64,000 nt of DNA from Corynebacterium sp. ACRPH (GTDB lineage: Bacteria; Actinomycetota; Actinomycetes; Mycobacteriales; Mycobacteriaceae), in the NCBI RefSeq assembly GCF_022347285.1, contig NZ_JAKRND010000003.1:110058-174057 (forward strand), written 5' to 3'. A program made the translations under genes and the position numbers. The notes beneath the pieces were generated by a model that saw nothing but the letters and a program-made list of their open reading frames with translations, did not search any database and was not told the DNA's origin. Shown piece after piece: positions 1 to 8,601 of this stretch (position 1 is its first letter; every line of letters starts with the position of its first letter).

Positions 1-2
1 AC

Positions 3-815
3 GCGCGCAGGGGAGGAGATGGTGATTTTGCGTGGGGCGGTGAGGATTTTCGGACCGCTGAGTTTTGGGTGTTCTGGGGAGTAATCGCCCTGCTCACCGC
101 TGTGACCGTTGCCCTGATGTGGCTGACGGGCCGCTATTCGCTGCGCCGCGACCAGGCAGTCGAGGCGCTGGCCGCCCGCGCTGAGCTCGCCACCGTCAGC
201 GAGCGCAACCGTATCGCCCGCGAGCTGCACGACATCGTCGCGCATTCCCTCACCGTCGTCATCGCGCAGGCCGATGGGGGGCGCTACGCAGGGCGCAAGG
301 ATCCGGACAGGGCCATCGAAGCCCTCGACACGATCGCCGCGCGCGGTCGCTCGGCTCTGACCCAGATGCGGGAGCTGCTCTCTGTTCTTCACGAGGACGC
401 CCCCTCGCCGCGTTCTACCACCGTCACCCCTGGGGTGGCCGGCGTTCCCGACCTGGTGGCGGATGCAAAGCGCAGTGGGGTGCAGGTGGAGCTGCACGTC
501 ACGGGCGAGCCGCGCCAGTTGGACGAGGTCCGCGACCTAAGCGTGTACCGCATCGTGCAGGAATCCCTGACCAACGTGCTGAAGCACGCGGGTTCTGTGC
601 CTGCCCAGGTGCGGCTGGAGTGGGAGCCTGCCCGGGTGACCATTAGCGTGGATAACGCGCCGGGCGATGAGCAGATAGAGGGCTCCGGCCGCGGCCTGAC
701 CGGCATCCGCCAGCGCGTGGCGATCCACGGCGGCGAGGCCAAGTGGGGTGCTTCCGCGGTGTACCCCGGCGGGTGGAACGTGACCGCGACGGTGCCTTTT
801 GCGAAGGAGGATTAA
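3..815 (+). CDS. sensor histidine kinase, NarL/DesK type (5' end outside window)
   Basis: The reading frame is open from base 3 with no stop, so the gene begins before the window and only its C-terminal part is present. Counting from the first possible internal start (GTG at 69), a hydrophobic membrane segment covers about residues 3-20. It is followed by a HisKA_3 dimerisation helix with the phosphoacceptor motif ARELHDIVAHSL (His54) and an HATPase_c domain with an N box (VQESLTNVLKHA) and a glycine-rich GSGRGLTGIRQR motif. Family knowledge: such kinases autophosphorylate on His and transfer phosphate to a LuxR-type regulator, which is encoded immediately downstream with no gap. The input signal cannot be read because the sensor part is missing. 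The nearby ABC transporter pairs are possible targets. Confidence 0.9.
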   Translation, partial: ARRGGDGDFAWGGEDFRTAEFWVFWGVIALLTAVTVALMWLTGRYSLRRDQAVEALAARAELATVSERNRIARELHDIVAHSLTVVIAQADGGRYAGRKDPDRAIEALDTIAARGRSALTQMRELLSVLHEDAPSPRSTTVTPGVAGVPDLVADAKRSGVQVELHVTGEPRQLDEVRDLSVYRIVQESLTNVLKHAGSVPAQVRLEWEPARVTISVDNAPGDEQIEGSGRGLTGIRQRVAIHGGEAKWGASAVYPGGWNVTATVPFAKED

Positions 816-1499
816 GTGATTAGCGTAGGTTTGGCCGACGATCAGCAGCTGGTGCGTGCCGGCTTTGGATTGGTGTTGGATTCGCAGGATGACATCACCG
901 TCCGGTGGCAGGCTGCCGATGGCCAAGAGGCCTGCGAGCTGGCCGAATCGCAGCCCGTGGACATCATCCTCATGGACGTGCAGATGCCCCGCATGGATGG
1001 CATCGAGGCGACCCGCCGGGTGGTTTCCGGTGATTCCGGGGCGCGCGTGATCGTGCTGACTACCTTCGATAACGACAACTACGTCCTCGGTGCGGTGGAG
1101 GCCGGGGCCAGCGGCTTTCTGCTCAAGGACACCGACCCCGAGGACCTCATCTCCGCCGTCCGCACCGTCGGTGATTCGGCGGCCGTGATCAGCCCGAAGG
1201 CCACCGCGCGCCTGCTGCGCAGCATCCGCATGGAGCAGACCCCGCAGCGTCGCGAGCCCGTGGAGCTGGATCTTCCCGATCCGCTCACCCCGCGCGAGCT
1301 GGAGATTCTGAAGCTTATTGCGCTGGGCTTCAGCAACCAGGAGATCGCCGACAAGCTCTACATTTCGCTGCCCACTGTGAAGACGCACGTTGGCAGGGTG
1401 CTCACGAAAACCCAGTCGCGCGATCGGGTGCACGCGGTGCTGTTTGCCTTTAAGTATCACCTCGTCAACTCCGAGGATTTACTCGAACAGACTTTCTAA
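816..1499 (+). CDS. response regulator, NarL/LuxR family
   Basis: This 227-residue protein has an N-terminal receiver domain with the acidic pocket (LADDQQ), phosphoacceptor Asp54 in IILMDVQMPRMDG, and the conserved Thr (VLTTF) and Lys (LLKDTDP). A C-terminal LuxR-type helix-turn-helix lies at about residues 155-218 (LTPRELEILKLIALGFSNQEIA, SLPTVKTHVGRVLTK). The GTG start directly follows the TAA stop of the kinase and has a strong ribosome-binding site (AAGGAGG, about 803-809), so the two genes are translationally coupled and form a cognate two-component pair. DNA targets are not visible. Confidence 0.93.
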   Translation: MISVGLADDQQLVRAGFGLVLDSQDDITVRWQAADGQEACELAESQPVDIILMDVQMPRMDGIEATRRVVSGDSGARVIVLTTFDNDNYVLGAVEAGASGFLLKDTDPEDLISAVRTVGDSAAVISPKATARLLRSIRMEQTPQRREPVELDLPDPLTPRELEILKLIALGFSNQEIADKLYISLPTVKTHVGRVLTKTQSRDRVHAVLFAFKYHLVNSEDLLEQTF

Positions 1500-1581
1500 A
1501 AGCTCTACTTTAGCTTTACGGACATTCTCGCTGTTGAGGCTGGTGGCGTCAATAAAAAAGAAAAAAGTTTTGGTGGGGGTA

Positions 1582-1611
1582 TTGACTTGGTTTGATGGTG
1601 TGTTCTATTAT
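1582..1611 (+). promoter_or_regulatory. probable sigma-A promoter for the DUF222/HNH gene
   Basis: A near-consensus -35 TTGACT (1582-1587) and -10 TATTAT (1606-1611) are separated by 18 nt, in a locally AT-rich intergenic stretch, with the HNH gene starting 57 nt downstream. It is the best sigma-70-type match noticed in the window. The rest of 1500-1668 holds no gene. Confidence 0.6.
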
Positions 1612-1668
1612 TTGGTTAGGAAGTTTGGCGGGGGCACCACAACCTCGCCGCTGGATTAGGGGAACTCC

Positions 1669-2829
1669 ATGACTACCTCACCACCATCGTTTCGAATAGC
1701 CAGTTCGCAGGACCCGCTGACTGTCGCGGCGCGGCAGCTAAATCAACAACAATTCCAATTGATAATGGCATGCGCCCCGGACGGGGAGGATCTGGTGCCC
1801 GATTTTTGCACCCGCCTCGCCGTGCGTCTGGGTGTTTCCGCCGGGGTCGCGGAGGCCTGGGCAGAGGCCGCTTTCGTGTTGCGCGACTTTCCGCGGCTCG
1901 TCGAGCTGTTTGACCAGGGGTGTTACACCGCCCGCCACGTGCTGCGGGTGGCGCAGGATTTGCTGCCGGTGTCGCCCGACGATCGGGAGAGGGTTGAGGG
2001 CAAGGTTCTTGAGGTATTGACGCCTTCACGTCCCGACCAGCACGTGTTTTCACCGCGGACTATCCACAATCGTATCTCGAAGATTTTGCGGGAGACCGAT
2101 CGGAACGTCGTACCTAAGGATGAGGTCGCCGCGGCCGAGCCAAGCTTCAACGTGGATTGTCGCGACCCGGAGTACACCACCTTCACGTTGCGGGTCCCGC
2201 GGATGGAGGGTATCGAGATCGACAAGATCGTGCGGGCCACCGCCAAGAAGTACGAGTGCTCGCAGCCGGAGGCGGTGCTGCGGCTGATCACCGACAAGGC
2301 CGAGGTTTCGGTGACTCTGAACCTGTACCACGACCCGGCGAGTGATGGTGCCGTGCTGGGGGAGGACCACTGGCTGAACCGCTCCGCCGCCAAGACCTGG
2401 CTGCAGCGGGTGACCCACTTGTCCGCGCCGGGCTACGCGGAATGTGAGGGCTACGCGCCGACGGAGAGCATCAAGGCAGCCGTCGCGGGGCGCGACCTGC
2501 ACTGTCGCTTCCCGGGCTGTGAGGTTCCTGCCTACAAGTGCCAGTACGACCACGTGCGGCGCTACGGCAGCGGACCGACGTCCACGGCAAACCTGCACTT
2601 ACTCTGCTCGAAGCACCACAACCTCAAGACCGCCGGCAGCTGGGACGTTGCCCTGCACCCCGACGGGCACGAGGTGTGGACCTCCCACGGCGACGGGCAT
2701 AGCGTGATCACCGAGGCCGAGGGACCGCTGGGGCGGGAGACCTTCGCCCAGCGCAACGTTCGCAAAACCAAGGCGCTGGCCGAGTACCACCAGGCGATCG
2801 AAGAACAGGGAGGCGGGCCGTCATACTGA
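1669..2829 (+). CDS. DUF222 / HNH endonuclease family protein (13E12-type)
   Basis: The protein has 386 residues: an N-terminal DUF222 region and a C-terminal HNH nuclease domain. The HNH part is seen as CRFPGCEVPAYKCQYDHVRRY followed by LHLLCSKHHNLKT, which supplies the zinc-binding cysteines, the D-H of the beta-hairpin and the final H-N. Family knowledge: these proteins are multicopy in Actinobacteria and resemble the mycobacterial 13E12 repeat proteins; they are often linked to mobile DNA, and their cellular role is not established. The gene sits between a two-component system and ABC transporter genes that would otherwise be neighbours, with its own promoter, which fits insertion as an independent unit. 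Confidence 0.85.
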   Translation: MTTSPPSFRIASSQDPLTVAARQLNQQQFQLIMACAPDGEDLVPDFCTRLAVRLGVSAGVAEAWAEAAFVLRDFPRLVELFDQGCYTARHVLRVAQDLLPVSPDDRERVEGKVLEVLTPSRPDQHVFSPRTIHNRISKILRETDRNVVPKDEVAAAEPSFNVDCRDPEYTTFTLRVPRMEGIEIDKIVRATAKKYECSQPEAVLRLITDKAEVSVTLNLYHDPASDGAVLGEDHWLNRSAAKTWLQRVTHLSAPGYAECEGYAPTESIKAAVAGRDLHCRFPGCEVPAYKCQYDHVRRYGSGPTSTANLHLLCSKHHNLKTAGSWDVALHPDGHEVWTSHGDGHSVITEAEGPLGRETFAQRNVRKTKALAEYHQAIEEQGGGPSY

Positions 2830-2888
2830 GGTAGGACACGCAAGATCAACCCCTCGTCCGATGTGGGAGCACCACCCCGGGCGGCAGC

Positions 2889-3824
2889 ATGGGAACCATG
2901 ATCATCGTAGAAAACCTCACCAAGAGGTACGGCAAGAAAACAGTAGTCAACGACCTTTCATTCACCGTCCCGGACGGGCAGGTGACCGGCTTCCTCGGGC
3001 CCAACGGCGCGGGCAAGTCCACCACCATGCGCTGCATGCTCGGCCTCGATAAGCCGAGCGCCGGCAAGGTGACCTTCAGCGGCAAGGGGTACGCCGGCGA
3101 TTTCGCAGGCCTGGATAACAAATCCAGCATCGCCGGCGCGGTTCTGGACGCCGCCTGGTTCACCCCTGCCCGCAGTGGCCGCAACCACCTGCGTGTCATC
3201 GCGAAGGGTGCGGGCATCTCCGACAAGCGCGTGGACGAATGCCTCGACATGGTGGGCCTCACCAGCGCGGGCAAGAAGAAGGTCGGCGGCTACTCCCTCG
3301 GCATGAAGCAGCGCCTCGGCCTGGCCGCCGCCCTCCTTGGCAACCCGCAGCACCTGATCCTCGACGAGCCGGTCAACGGCCTTGACCCGGAGGGTGTGTC
3401 TTGGATGCGTCGCACCATCCGCCAACTCGCCGACGACGGTCGTGGCCTGCTGGTCAGCTCCCACCTGCTCAGCGAGATGCAGCAAACCGCCGACCGCCTC
3501 GTACTGATCGGCCAGGGCAAGCTCATCGGCGAGCAAACCCTAGACGAGTTCCTCGCCGGCGGCGCCCATGTGGAAGTCGAGTGCAAGGAAGCGGTCCTGC
3601 TGGCAGACAGCCTGCGCAGCCGCGGCTTCCAGGTCGATCTGGATCGCGAGCGGACGCTGCGTGTGGGCGTCAACAACATTCCAGAACACGAGGTGCGCGC
3701 AGCGATCGCGGCAACGGCGCTGGAGGAAAAGTTCGCGGTGACCAAGCTCGCGACTACCGCAGACAACCTGGAACAGCGCTTCCTCGCCGCGACGGCGGGG
3801 CAGCAGGAATACCGCAGCAACTAG
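2889..3824 (+). CDS. ABC transporter ATP-binding protein (copy 1)
   Basis: This 311-residue ATPase shows Walker A GPNGAGKST (about residues 37-45), the ABC signature SLGMKQRLGLA (about 137-147), Walker B LILDEPVNGLDPEG (about 157-170) and the switch His in LLVSSHLLSEM. It ends with a roughly 100-residue tail like those of drug, peptide or bacteriocin exporters (BcrA/CcmA class). An in-frame ATG at 2898 gives an N-terminus (MIIVENLTKRYG) matching that of the paralogue at 4620 (MIAVKELTKKYG), so 2898 may be the true start. It is followed after 35 nt by its permease. The substrate is unknown. Confidence 0.9.
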   Translation: MGTMIIVENLTKRYGKKTVVNDLSFTVPDGQVTGFLGPNGAGKSTTMRCMLGLDKPSAGKVTFSGKGYAGDFAGLDNKSSIAGAVLDAAWFTPARSGRNHLRVIAKGAGISDKRVDECLDMVGLTSAGKKKVGGYSLGMKQRLGLAAALLGNPQHLILDEPVNGLDPEGVSWMRRTIRQLADDGRGLLVSSHLLSEMQQTADRLVLIGQGKLIGEQTLDEFLAGGAHVEVECKEAVLLADSLRSRGFQVDLDRERTLRVGVNNIPEHEVRAAIAATALEEKFAVTKLATTADNLEQRFLAATAGQQEYRSN

Positions 3825-3859
3825 GCCTGCACCGACCTCACACAGAAAAGAGAACAACC

Positions 3860-4600
3860 ATGCTCAAAGCAATCTCCTCCGAAGTTACGAAGCTGCTGAG
3901 CCTCCGCAGCACCTGGATCTACGTGATCCTGTTTACGGGTTCGATCTACGGCCCGACGACGCTGTACATGCTTTTCGATGACTCCCCGCGATTGGACGGC
4001 GGCTGGCCCGACCTCCTATTCGGCGGAATGATCTTCCTAATGATCGCCATTATTTTCGGCGCCTCGACGACCGGCGGCGACATCAGTAACCACATGACGG
4101 CCCACGCCTTCCTCACCCAGAAGAACAGAAGCTCCTGGTTGCTGGCCCGCGCGCTGGTGGCGGCGGTGTTCGTGGAGCTGAACTACATCCTCGGCGTGGC
4201 GCTCAGCTGGGCGGTGTTCAATGTATTTCCGGCCGGGCACTTCACTGGCGAAGATCAGCTGCTGCTGTGGGGATACGCGGTGGGCGCCCCCGCCTTCGCC
4301 GTGATGGCCGTCGGCATCGCCGCACTGCTGCGCAACCGCGTGGGTGCCATCGCGCTGCCGCTGGTGTGGATGTTAGTGGTCGAGGGCCTGCTGTACAGCG
4401 CTGGCGACAGCATCCCCTTCCTGAAGACGCTGTATCACCTGTCCCCGGGCAGCCGCGTGCAGGACATGCAAACCTGGATCTACGCCCAGGACCACACCGA
4501 CATGGTCAGCCCCGGCTTCGGCTTCGCGGTGATGATCGCCTGGATGGTCGTCCTGCTGGCCCTGGGACTGTACAGCAACAAGACCCGAGACGTGAAATAG
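3860..4600 (+). CDS. ABC-2 type permease (copy 1)
   Basis: This 246-residue integral membrane protein starts at the ATG encoding MLKAISSEVTKLLSLRSTW. That N-terminus, an amphipathic stretch ending at the first membrane segment, is typical of ABC-2 permeases. About six hydrophobic segments are visible and the C-terminus is basic (NKTRDVK). It would pair with the ATPase just upstream to form an exporter in the cytoplasmic membrane. The second permease at 5552 has the same size, layout and final DVK. Confidence 0.88.
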   Translation: MLKAISSEVTKLLSLRSTWIYVILFTGSIYGPTTLYMLFDDSPRLDGGWPDLLFGGMIFLMIAIIFGASTTGGDISNHMTAHAFLTQKNRSSWLLARALVAAVFVELNYILGVALSWAVFNVFPAGHFTGEDQLLLWGYAVGAPAFAVMAVGIAALLRNRVGAIALPLVWMLVVEGLLYSAGDSIPFLKTLYHLSPGSRVQDMQTWIYAQDHTDMVSPGFGFAVMIAWMVVLLALGLYSNKTRDVK

Positions 4601-4619
4601 ATTTTGATAGCCTGACGAC

Positions 4620-5552
4620 ATGATCGCAGTCAAAGAATTAACGAAAAAGTATGGGTCCACGGAGGTTCTCCATGGACTCACTTTTTCTGTCCCAGACGGG
4701 CAGGTCACGGGCTTCTTGGGCCCCAACGGTTCCGGCAAATCCTCAACGATGCGCTGCATCCTGGGGCTCGACACGATAGGCAAGGGCGAGGTTACCTTCG
4801 ACGGCCAGCCCCTTAGCGCCTACCGCGCCCAGCGCCCGCACATTGCCGGCGCGCTGCTAGAACCCACCTGGTACATGCCCGGTCACTCCGCCAGGGCGCA
4901 CATTCGCTCCATCGCGCAGGCCGCCGGGATCTCGCAGTCCCGCGCCGACGAGTGCCTGGAGCTGGTGGGCCTTGCCGGGGTGCAAAAGCGCAAGATCAAG
5001 AAGTTCTCCCTCGGCATGAAGCAGCGCCTGGGGCTGGCAGTGGCTCTGCTGGGCGACCCGAAGCACCTGATTCTCGACGAGCCGGTCAACGGCCTCGACC
5101 CGGAGGGAGTGCACTGGATGCGCGAGCTCATCCGCCGCAGCGCCTCCGAGGGCCGCGCCGTGCTGGTCAGTTCCCACCTGCTGCACGAGATGGAGCTCAC
5201 CGCCGACCGCCTGGTTGTCATCGGCAAGGGCTCCCTCATCGGCGAATACACGATGGACGAGTTCCTGCGCACGGGCGCCCAGCCCGCCATCCGGATGCGC
5301 GTGGCCGATCCCGATTCTTTTGTGGACGCCACCTCGCGCGTCGATGGCATCAACCTCACACGGCGCCCCGACGGATCCCTGGAGTTCGCCTCCGAGGCCC
5401 CCGACTTGGACCGGCGCCTCGGCGAACTAGCGCGCGATACCGGCGCGGTGGTGCTGGAAATGACCCCGCAGCGCGCGGGCCTGGAGCAGAAGTTCCTGGA
5501 CGCGACCGGGCAGGCAGTGGAGTACAGGACTCAAGACAGGAGGGGCCAGTAA
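4620..5552 (+). CDS. ABC transporter ATP-binding protein (copy 2)
   Basis: This 310-residue paralogue of the ATPase at 2889 has Walker A GPNGSGKSS, signature SLGMKQRLGLA, Walker B LILDEPVNGLDPEG and switch His in VLVSSHLLHEM. Long stretches are nearly identical to copy 1 at DNA level around the signature and Walker B motifs, so the two ATPase/permease pairs look like a tandem duplication. There is no clear Shine-Dalgarno sequence; a TAGCCT box (4608-4613) lies 6 nt before the ATG, so a leaderless secondary transcript is possible. The stop overlaps the next start (TAATG). Confidence 0.9.
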   Translation: MIAVKELTKKYGSTEVLHGLTFSVPDGQVTGFLGPNGSGKSSTMRCILGLDTIGKGEVTFDGQPLSAYRAQRPHIAGALLEPTWYMPGHSARAHIRSIAQAAGISQSRADECLELVGLAGVQKRKIKKFSLGMKQRLGLAVALLGDPKHLILDEPVNGLDPEGVHWMRELIRRSASEGRAVLVSSHLLHEMELTADRLVVIGKGSLIGEYTMDEFLRTGAQPAIRMRVADPDSFVDATSRVDGINLTRRPDGSLEFASEAPDLDRRLGELARDTGAVVLEMTPQRAGLEQKFLDATGQAVEYRTQDRRGQ

Positions 5553-6286
5553 TGCTAGGAATCATCCGCAGCGAATGGACGCGCTCGCGCGTCATGTGGG
5601 GCACCTGGATCATGCTGGGCTTCGTCCTGCTGTTCTATATCGGTGCCAACGCGCTGACTCTGAGCTACTACCGGTCCGAATACGGGATGAACGAGCCGGA
5701 GGTGGGCCTGACGGAGCTGGGCGTGGGCCTCATGCCGGCCTACCTGATGATCCTGTCGCTGTCCGCCGTGCGGGTCAGCGGTACGCGCGGGCACAACCTG
5801 CACGCGCAGTCCTTCCTGGTGATCCCCGCCCGCTGGCAGCAGCTGTTCGCGCAGATGTTCGTCAACGCAGCCCTGGCGATGGTGACCATGGCCGTGGCGG
5901 TGGGAGTCTCGGTGGCGATGATGGCGACCCTGCCGCAGGAGATCAACACCGACCAGCTGCCGCTGCTGGGCTACACGATCCTGTTCGCCGGGCTGATCAG
6001 CCTGATGGCCTCGGCGATCGGCGTGTTGATTCCCTCCACGGCCGGCGCGGTGGCGCTGCCGCTGGTGTGGGCGACCGCGGTGGAGCTGATCTCCCAGCAG
6101 CTCAGCCAATGGATCGCCGACAACATCGCGCCCTACCTGCCGTTCAACAACATTTGGATGATCCTGGGCGGCAACGTCTCCATCGGCGGGCACGACACCC
6201 CCGTTAGTGTGGCCATCGTCTGCGCCTGGACGGTGGTGCTGGTGGCCTGGGCCTTCTTCGTCCACCAGCGCAAGGACGTTAAATAG
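5552..6286 (+). CDS. ABC-2 type permease (copy 2)
   Basis: This 244-residue protein begins MLGIIRSEWTRSRVMWGTW and has about six membrane segments with the same plan as the permease at 3860. The start overlaps the ATPase stop by one base (TAATG), with a ribosome-binding site (GGAGGGG) inside the ATPase gene. It forms the second half of the duplicated exporter system. Its 3' end overlaps the convergent TIGR03089 gene by 8 bp, so no terminator separates them. Confidence 0.88.
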   Translation: MLGIIRSEWTRSRVMWGTWIMLGFVLLFYIGANALTLSYYRSEYGMNEPEVGLTELGVGLMPAYLMILSLSAVRVSGTRGHNLHAQSFLVIPARWQQLFAQMFVNAALAMVTMAVAVGVSVAMMATLPQEINTDQLPLLGYTILFAGLISLMASAIGVLIPSTAGAVALPLVWATAVELISQQLSQWIADNIAPYLPFNNIWMILGGNVSIGGHDTPVSVAIVCAWTVVLVAWAFFVHQRKDVK

Positions 6287-6860
6287 TCGCGTTCTCCGCC
6301 GCTGCGATCTCGGCCGTGGGCTCGGTGGCCATCACCACCGACCCGCCGTCGCGCAGCGGCTTTAGTGTATCCAGCATCGACTGGGTATCGGTCCACGCGG
6401 GCACCAGCACCCGCGGACCTTCTGGGGCGGGGGCGGCCGCCGGGCCGGGGTAATCATCGGGCTGCACGCGCAGCTCGGGGGAGAAGTCGTTCACGCCGAA
6501 GGGCAGCTCGCCGCCGGACTCCTCCACGCCACGACCGAAAGGATCGTCGGAGAGCACGTAAACCTCACCCGAGTGGGTCTCCGCCAGAGCTAGGTCGTCG
6601 GTAAAAAGCACGTCGCAAGAGTCGGCGTCAACAATAGAAACACCAGTGCGCCAGCAACCCAGAACGATCATGAGCGGCTGCCAACCCGGGGCGCAGGCGA
6701 TCCCGACCGAGGCCGGGGTGAGCGAATCCAGCAGGTGGGCGGCCTTCGACTGCCAATTGTGCAGGGTCTGGGCGGACAGCTCCATGCGGCCGGCGGGGGT
6801 GTAGGTGGTCAGGCGCGGGCTGGCCGGGTCCTGGGCTACGAGCGGGGCGATAATATCCAT
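6279..6860 (-). CDS. TIGR03089 family protein
   Basis: This actinobacterial conserved protein of about 193 residues has weak similarity to the N-terminal part of AMP-binding enzymes: LDSLTPASVGIACAPGWQP and an LGCWRTGVSIVDAD segment like those of acyl-CoA synthetases. It is far too short and lacks the ATP-binding and adenylation motifs, so catalysis is doubtful. The chosen start (MDIIAPLVAQ at 6860) overlaps the stop of the LCP gene as TAATG; an in-frame ATG 12 bases earlier also exists. Family genes are regularly next to LCP and rhamnose genes, which suggests an envelope-related role, but the function is unknown. Confidence 0.8.
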   Translation of the reverse strand: MDIIAPLVAQDPASPRLTTYTPAGRMELSAQTLHNWQSKAAHLLDSLTPASVGIACAPGWQPLMIVLGCWRTGVSIVDADSCDVLFTDDLALAETHSGEVYVLSDDPFGRGVEESGGELPFGVNDFSPELRVQPDDYPGPAAAPAPEGPRVLVPAWTDTQSMLDTLKPLRDGGSVVMATEPTAEIAAAENATI

Positions 6861-8554
6861 TAGTTCACACACATCGGACCGTCGCCGCCGGCGTCGATCG
6901 GATCCTTTCGGTCGATGCCCTCGCCGGAGCCCGGCGTGCCGACGGAGGCGGGCTTGTCAGAGTCGGAACCAGAGCCAGAGCCAGTAGTGTCGGTGCCGGT
7001 CTGGGCTGCGGAGGTGTCCTCGTCCGGGATGCCGTCGCCGTCGAGGTCCTTGATGCCCTCGGTGAGCGTGCCGACGTTCGGGTCGTCCGGCTTGGTCAGC
7101 GGGGCGGACTGCTCCAGGATGCCCGGGCCGGCGTAGGTGCCGGACAGCGTGACGGAGAGCTCGTGTTCGTCCAGGGAGGAATCCTCCACCACGTTCAGCC
7201 CGCCCAGCTGCTTCGCCAGCGCGCGAGCCGCCGGATCGTCGGGGTTCTTGGCGTTCACCTGGGACTCGGAAATGCCCGTCTCGGCGTGGTTGCCGACCTT
7301 GCCCGCCTTGTAGCCGTAGTCTTTCGCCAGGTCCGACACTCGGGCGGCGAGACCGGGCGCCTCGGAGGCGTTAAAGACGTTGACCTTGTAGTCCTTGGCC
7401 TTGTAGTCGGTGATGTCGGCGGGCTTGTCGGAGGAAGTGCTTTCCTCGCCCGGCTTGTCGCCCAGCAGGTCCTCGAAGAACGCGTGGACCTGGTCGTTAT
7501 CCACCGTCACGACGGATTCGCCGTAGTCGCCCGTGCCGTCGATGCTGGTCACGGGGATGGTCTGGAAGCTCACGTCGCCGCCGGCCATGTTCTGCATCTG
7601 CGTGGCCAGGCCCATCACGTCCCAGCCACTGTCCAGCACCACGGAGCGCTGCACCGCGTCGTTGAGCTTGGACATGCTGCCCGGATCCGTCAGTGTCTTG
7701 GAGGAAAGCACCTTGTTGGCCAGGCTTGCCATGTAGGCCTGCTGGCGGGTGATGCGATCCAGGTCGCCGCGCGGCAGTTCGTGGCGCTGGCGGACGAAGC
7801 TCAGCGCATCCTGGCCGTTGAGGGTCTGGCGGCCCTTCTTGAACTTCGCGCCGGACAGTGGCTCGTCGACCTTGTTCTTCAGGCACACGTCCACGCCGCC
7901 GACCGCGTCGGTGAGCAGCACGAAGCCCAGCAGGCCAACCTCGGCGTAGTGGTCGACGTTGATGCCGGTGAGATCCGCCACCGAGCTGATGAGCGCCTGG
8001 CGGCCGGCTTCGGTGGACTTCTGGTCGATGTCGGACTCGCTGTAGTTGCTGTTCTTCGCCAGCTCCTGGGACTTCTCGAACTTGGCGGTGCCGTACACGC
8101 CGTTGAGCTTCATGTTGCCGTTGTCAGGGGTGCTGACGTACGTGTCGCGGGGCAGCGACACCGCGGTCGCCGAAGAGCCATCGTTCGGGATGCGGATGAG
8201 GATCATCGTGTCCGTGTTCGTGGCTTCTTCGTCGCCCGCACGGAGCATGTCGATTTCCTTCTGGGACAGCGGTTTGCCCTTCGCATCCGTGCGGGAATCC
8301 ACGCCCACCAGCAGAATGTCGGTCGCTCCATCCGGCTGGTTGCCGAGGTTCAGGTTGTCCGCCTGGGCCAGCCCACCGTTCAAGTTGCCGACCGCCACGT
8401 AGCCGATACCCATCACGACCAGCGCGAGTGCCGAGACCGCAGCCAGCACCCCGCGCGACCAGCCGGGGCCGATCTGCTTGGCTTCTACGCCACCGGGGGC
8501 TGCCTGGATACGCCGTGAATGGCGGCTTCTCTGATGCCCTGTCTGCTCTGTCAT
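6860..8554 (-). CDS. LytR-CpsA-Psr (LCP) family cell-wall ligase
   Basis: This 564-residue protein has a cytoplasmic basic N-terminus, one membrane segment (about residues 35-55), then an extracellular LCP domain with the conserved DSRTDAKG, RDTYVSTPDNGNMKLNGVY and SFVRQRHELPRGDLDRITR motifs. The Arg/Asp residues in these motifs bind the polyprenyl pyrophosphate substrate. A LytR_C domain follows (VNVFNASEAPGLAARVSDLA), and the tail is Ser/Thr/Gly/Asp-rich. Family knowledge: in corynebacteria LcpA-type enzymes attach arabinogalactan to peptidoglycan. The divergent rhamnose genes supply the linker sugar, which fits that role. There is no Shine-Dalgarno; a TAAAGT box 7 nt upstream suggests a leaderless mRNA. 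Confidence 0.92.
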   Translation of the reverse strand: MTEQTGHQRSRHSRRIQAAPGGVEAKQIGPGWSRGVLAAVSALALVVMGIGYVAVGNLNGGLAQADNLNLGNQPDGATDILLVGVDSRTDAKGKPLSQKEIDMLRAGDEEATNTDTMILIRIPNDGSSATAVSLPRDTYVSTPDNGNMKLNGVYGTAKFEKSQELAKNSNYSESDIDQKSTEAGRQALISSVADLTGINVDHYAEVGLLGFVLLTDAVGGVDVCLKNKVDEPLSGAKFKKGRQTLNGQDALSFVRQRHELPRGDLDRITRQQAYMASLANKVLSSKTLTDPGSMSKLNDAVQRSVVLDSGWDVMGLATQMQNMAGGDVSFQTIPVTSIDGTGDYGESVVTVDNDQVHAFFEDLLGDKPGEESTSSDKPADITDYKAKDYKVNVFNASEAPGLAARVSDLAKDYGYKAGKVGNHAETGISESQVNAKNPDDPAARALAKQLGGLNVVEDSSLDEHELSVTLSGTYAGPGILEQSAPLTKPDDPNVGTLTEGIKDLDGDGIPDEDTSAAQTGTDTTGSGSGSDSDKPASVGTPGSGEGIDRKDPIDAGGDGPMCVN

Positions 8555-8601
8555 TATTCACACTTTAGCGGCAAAGATGCCGCTGGTGTAGTACTGATTT
8601 T
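8555..8601. promoter_or_regulatory. compact divergent promoter between LCP and rmlD
   Basis: Only 47 bp separate the divergent start codons. On the minus strand TAAAGT (8562-8567) lies 7 nt from the LCP ATG; on the plus strand TAGTAC (8589-8594) lies 7 nt from the rmlD ATG. Neither gene has a Shine-Dalgarno sequence. A small inverted repeat GCGGC/GCCGC (8569-8584) sits between the two boxes. Confidence 0.5.

Noticed and set aside
7163..8518. 451-codon open frame antisense to the LCP gene
   Set aside because: The minus-strand LCP protein has clear catalytic motifs; the plus frame has none.
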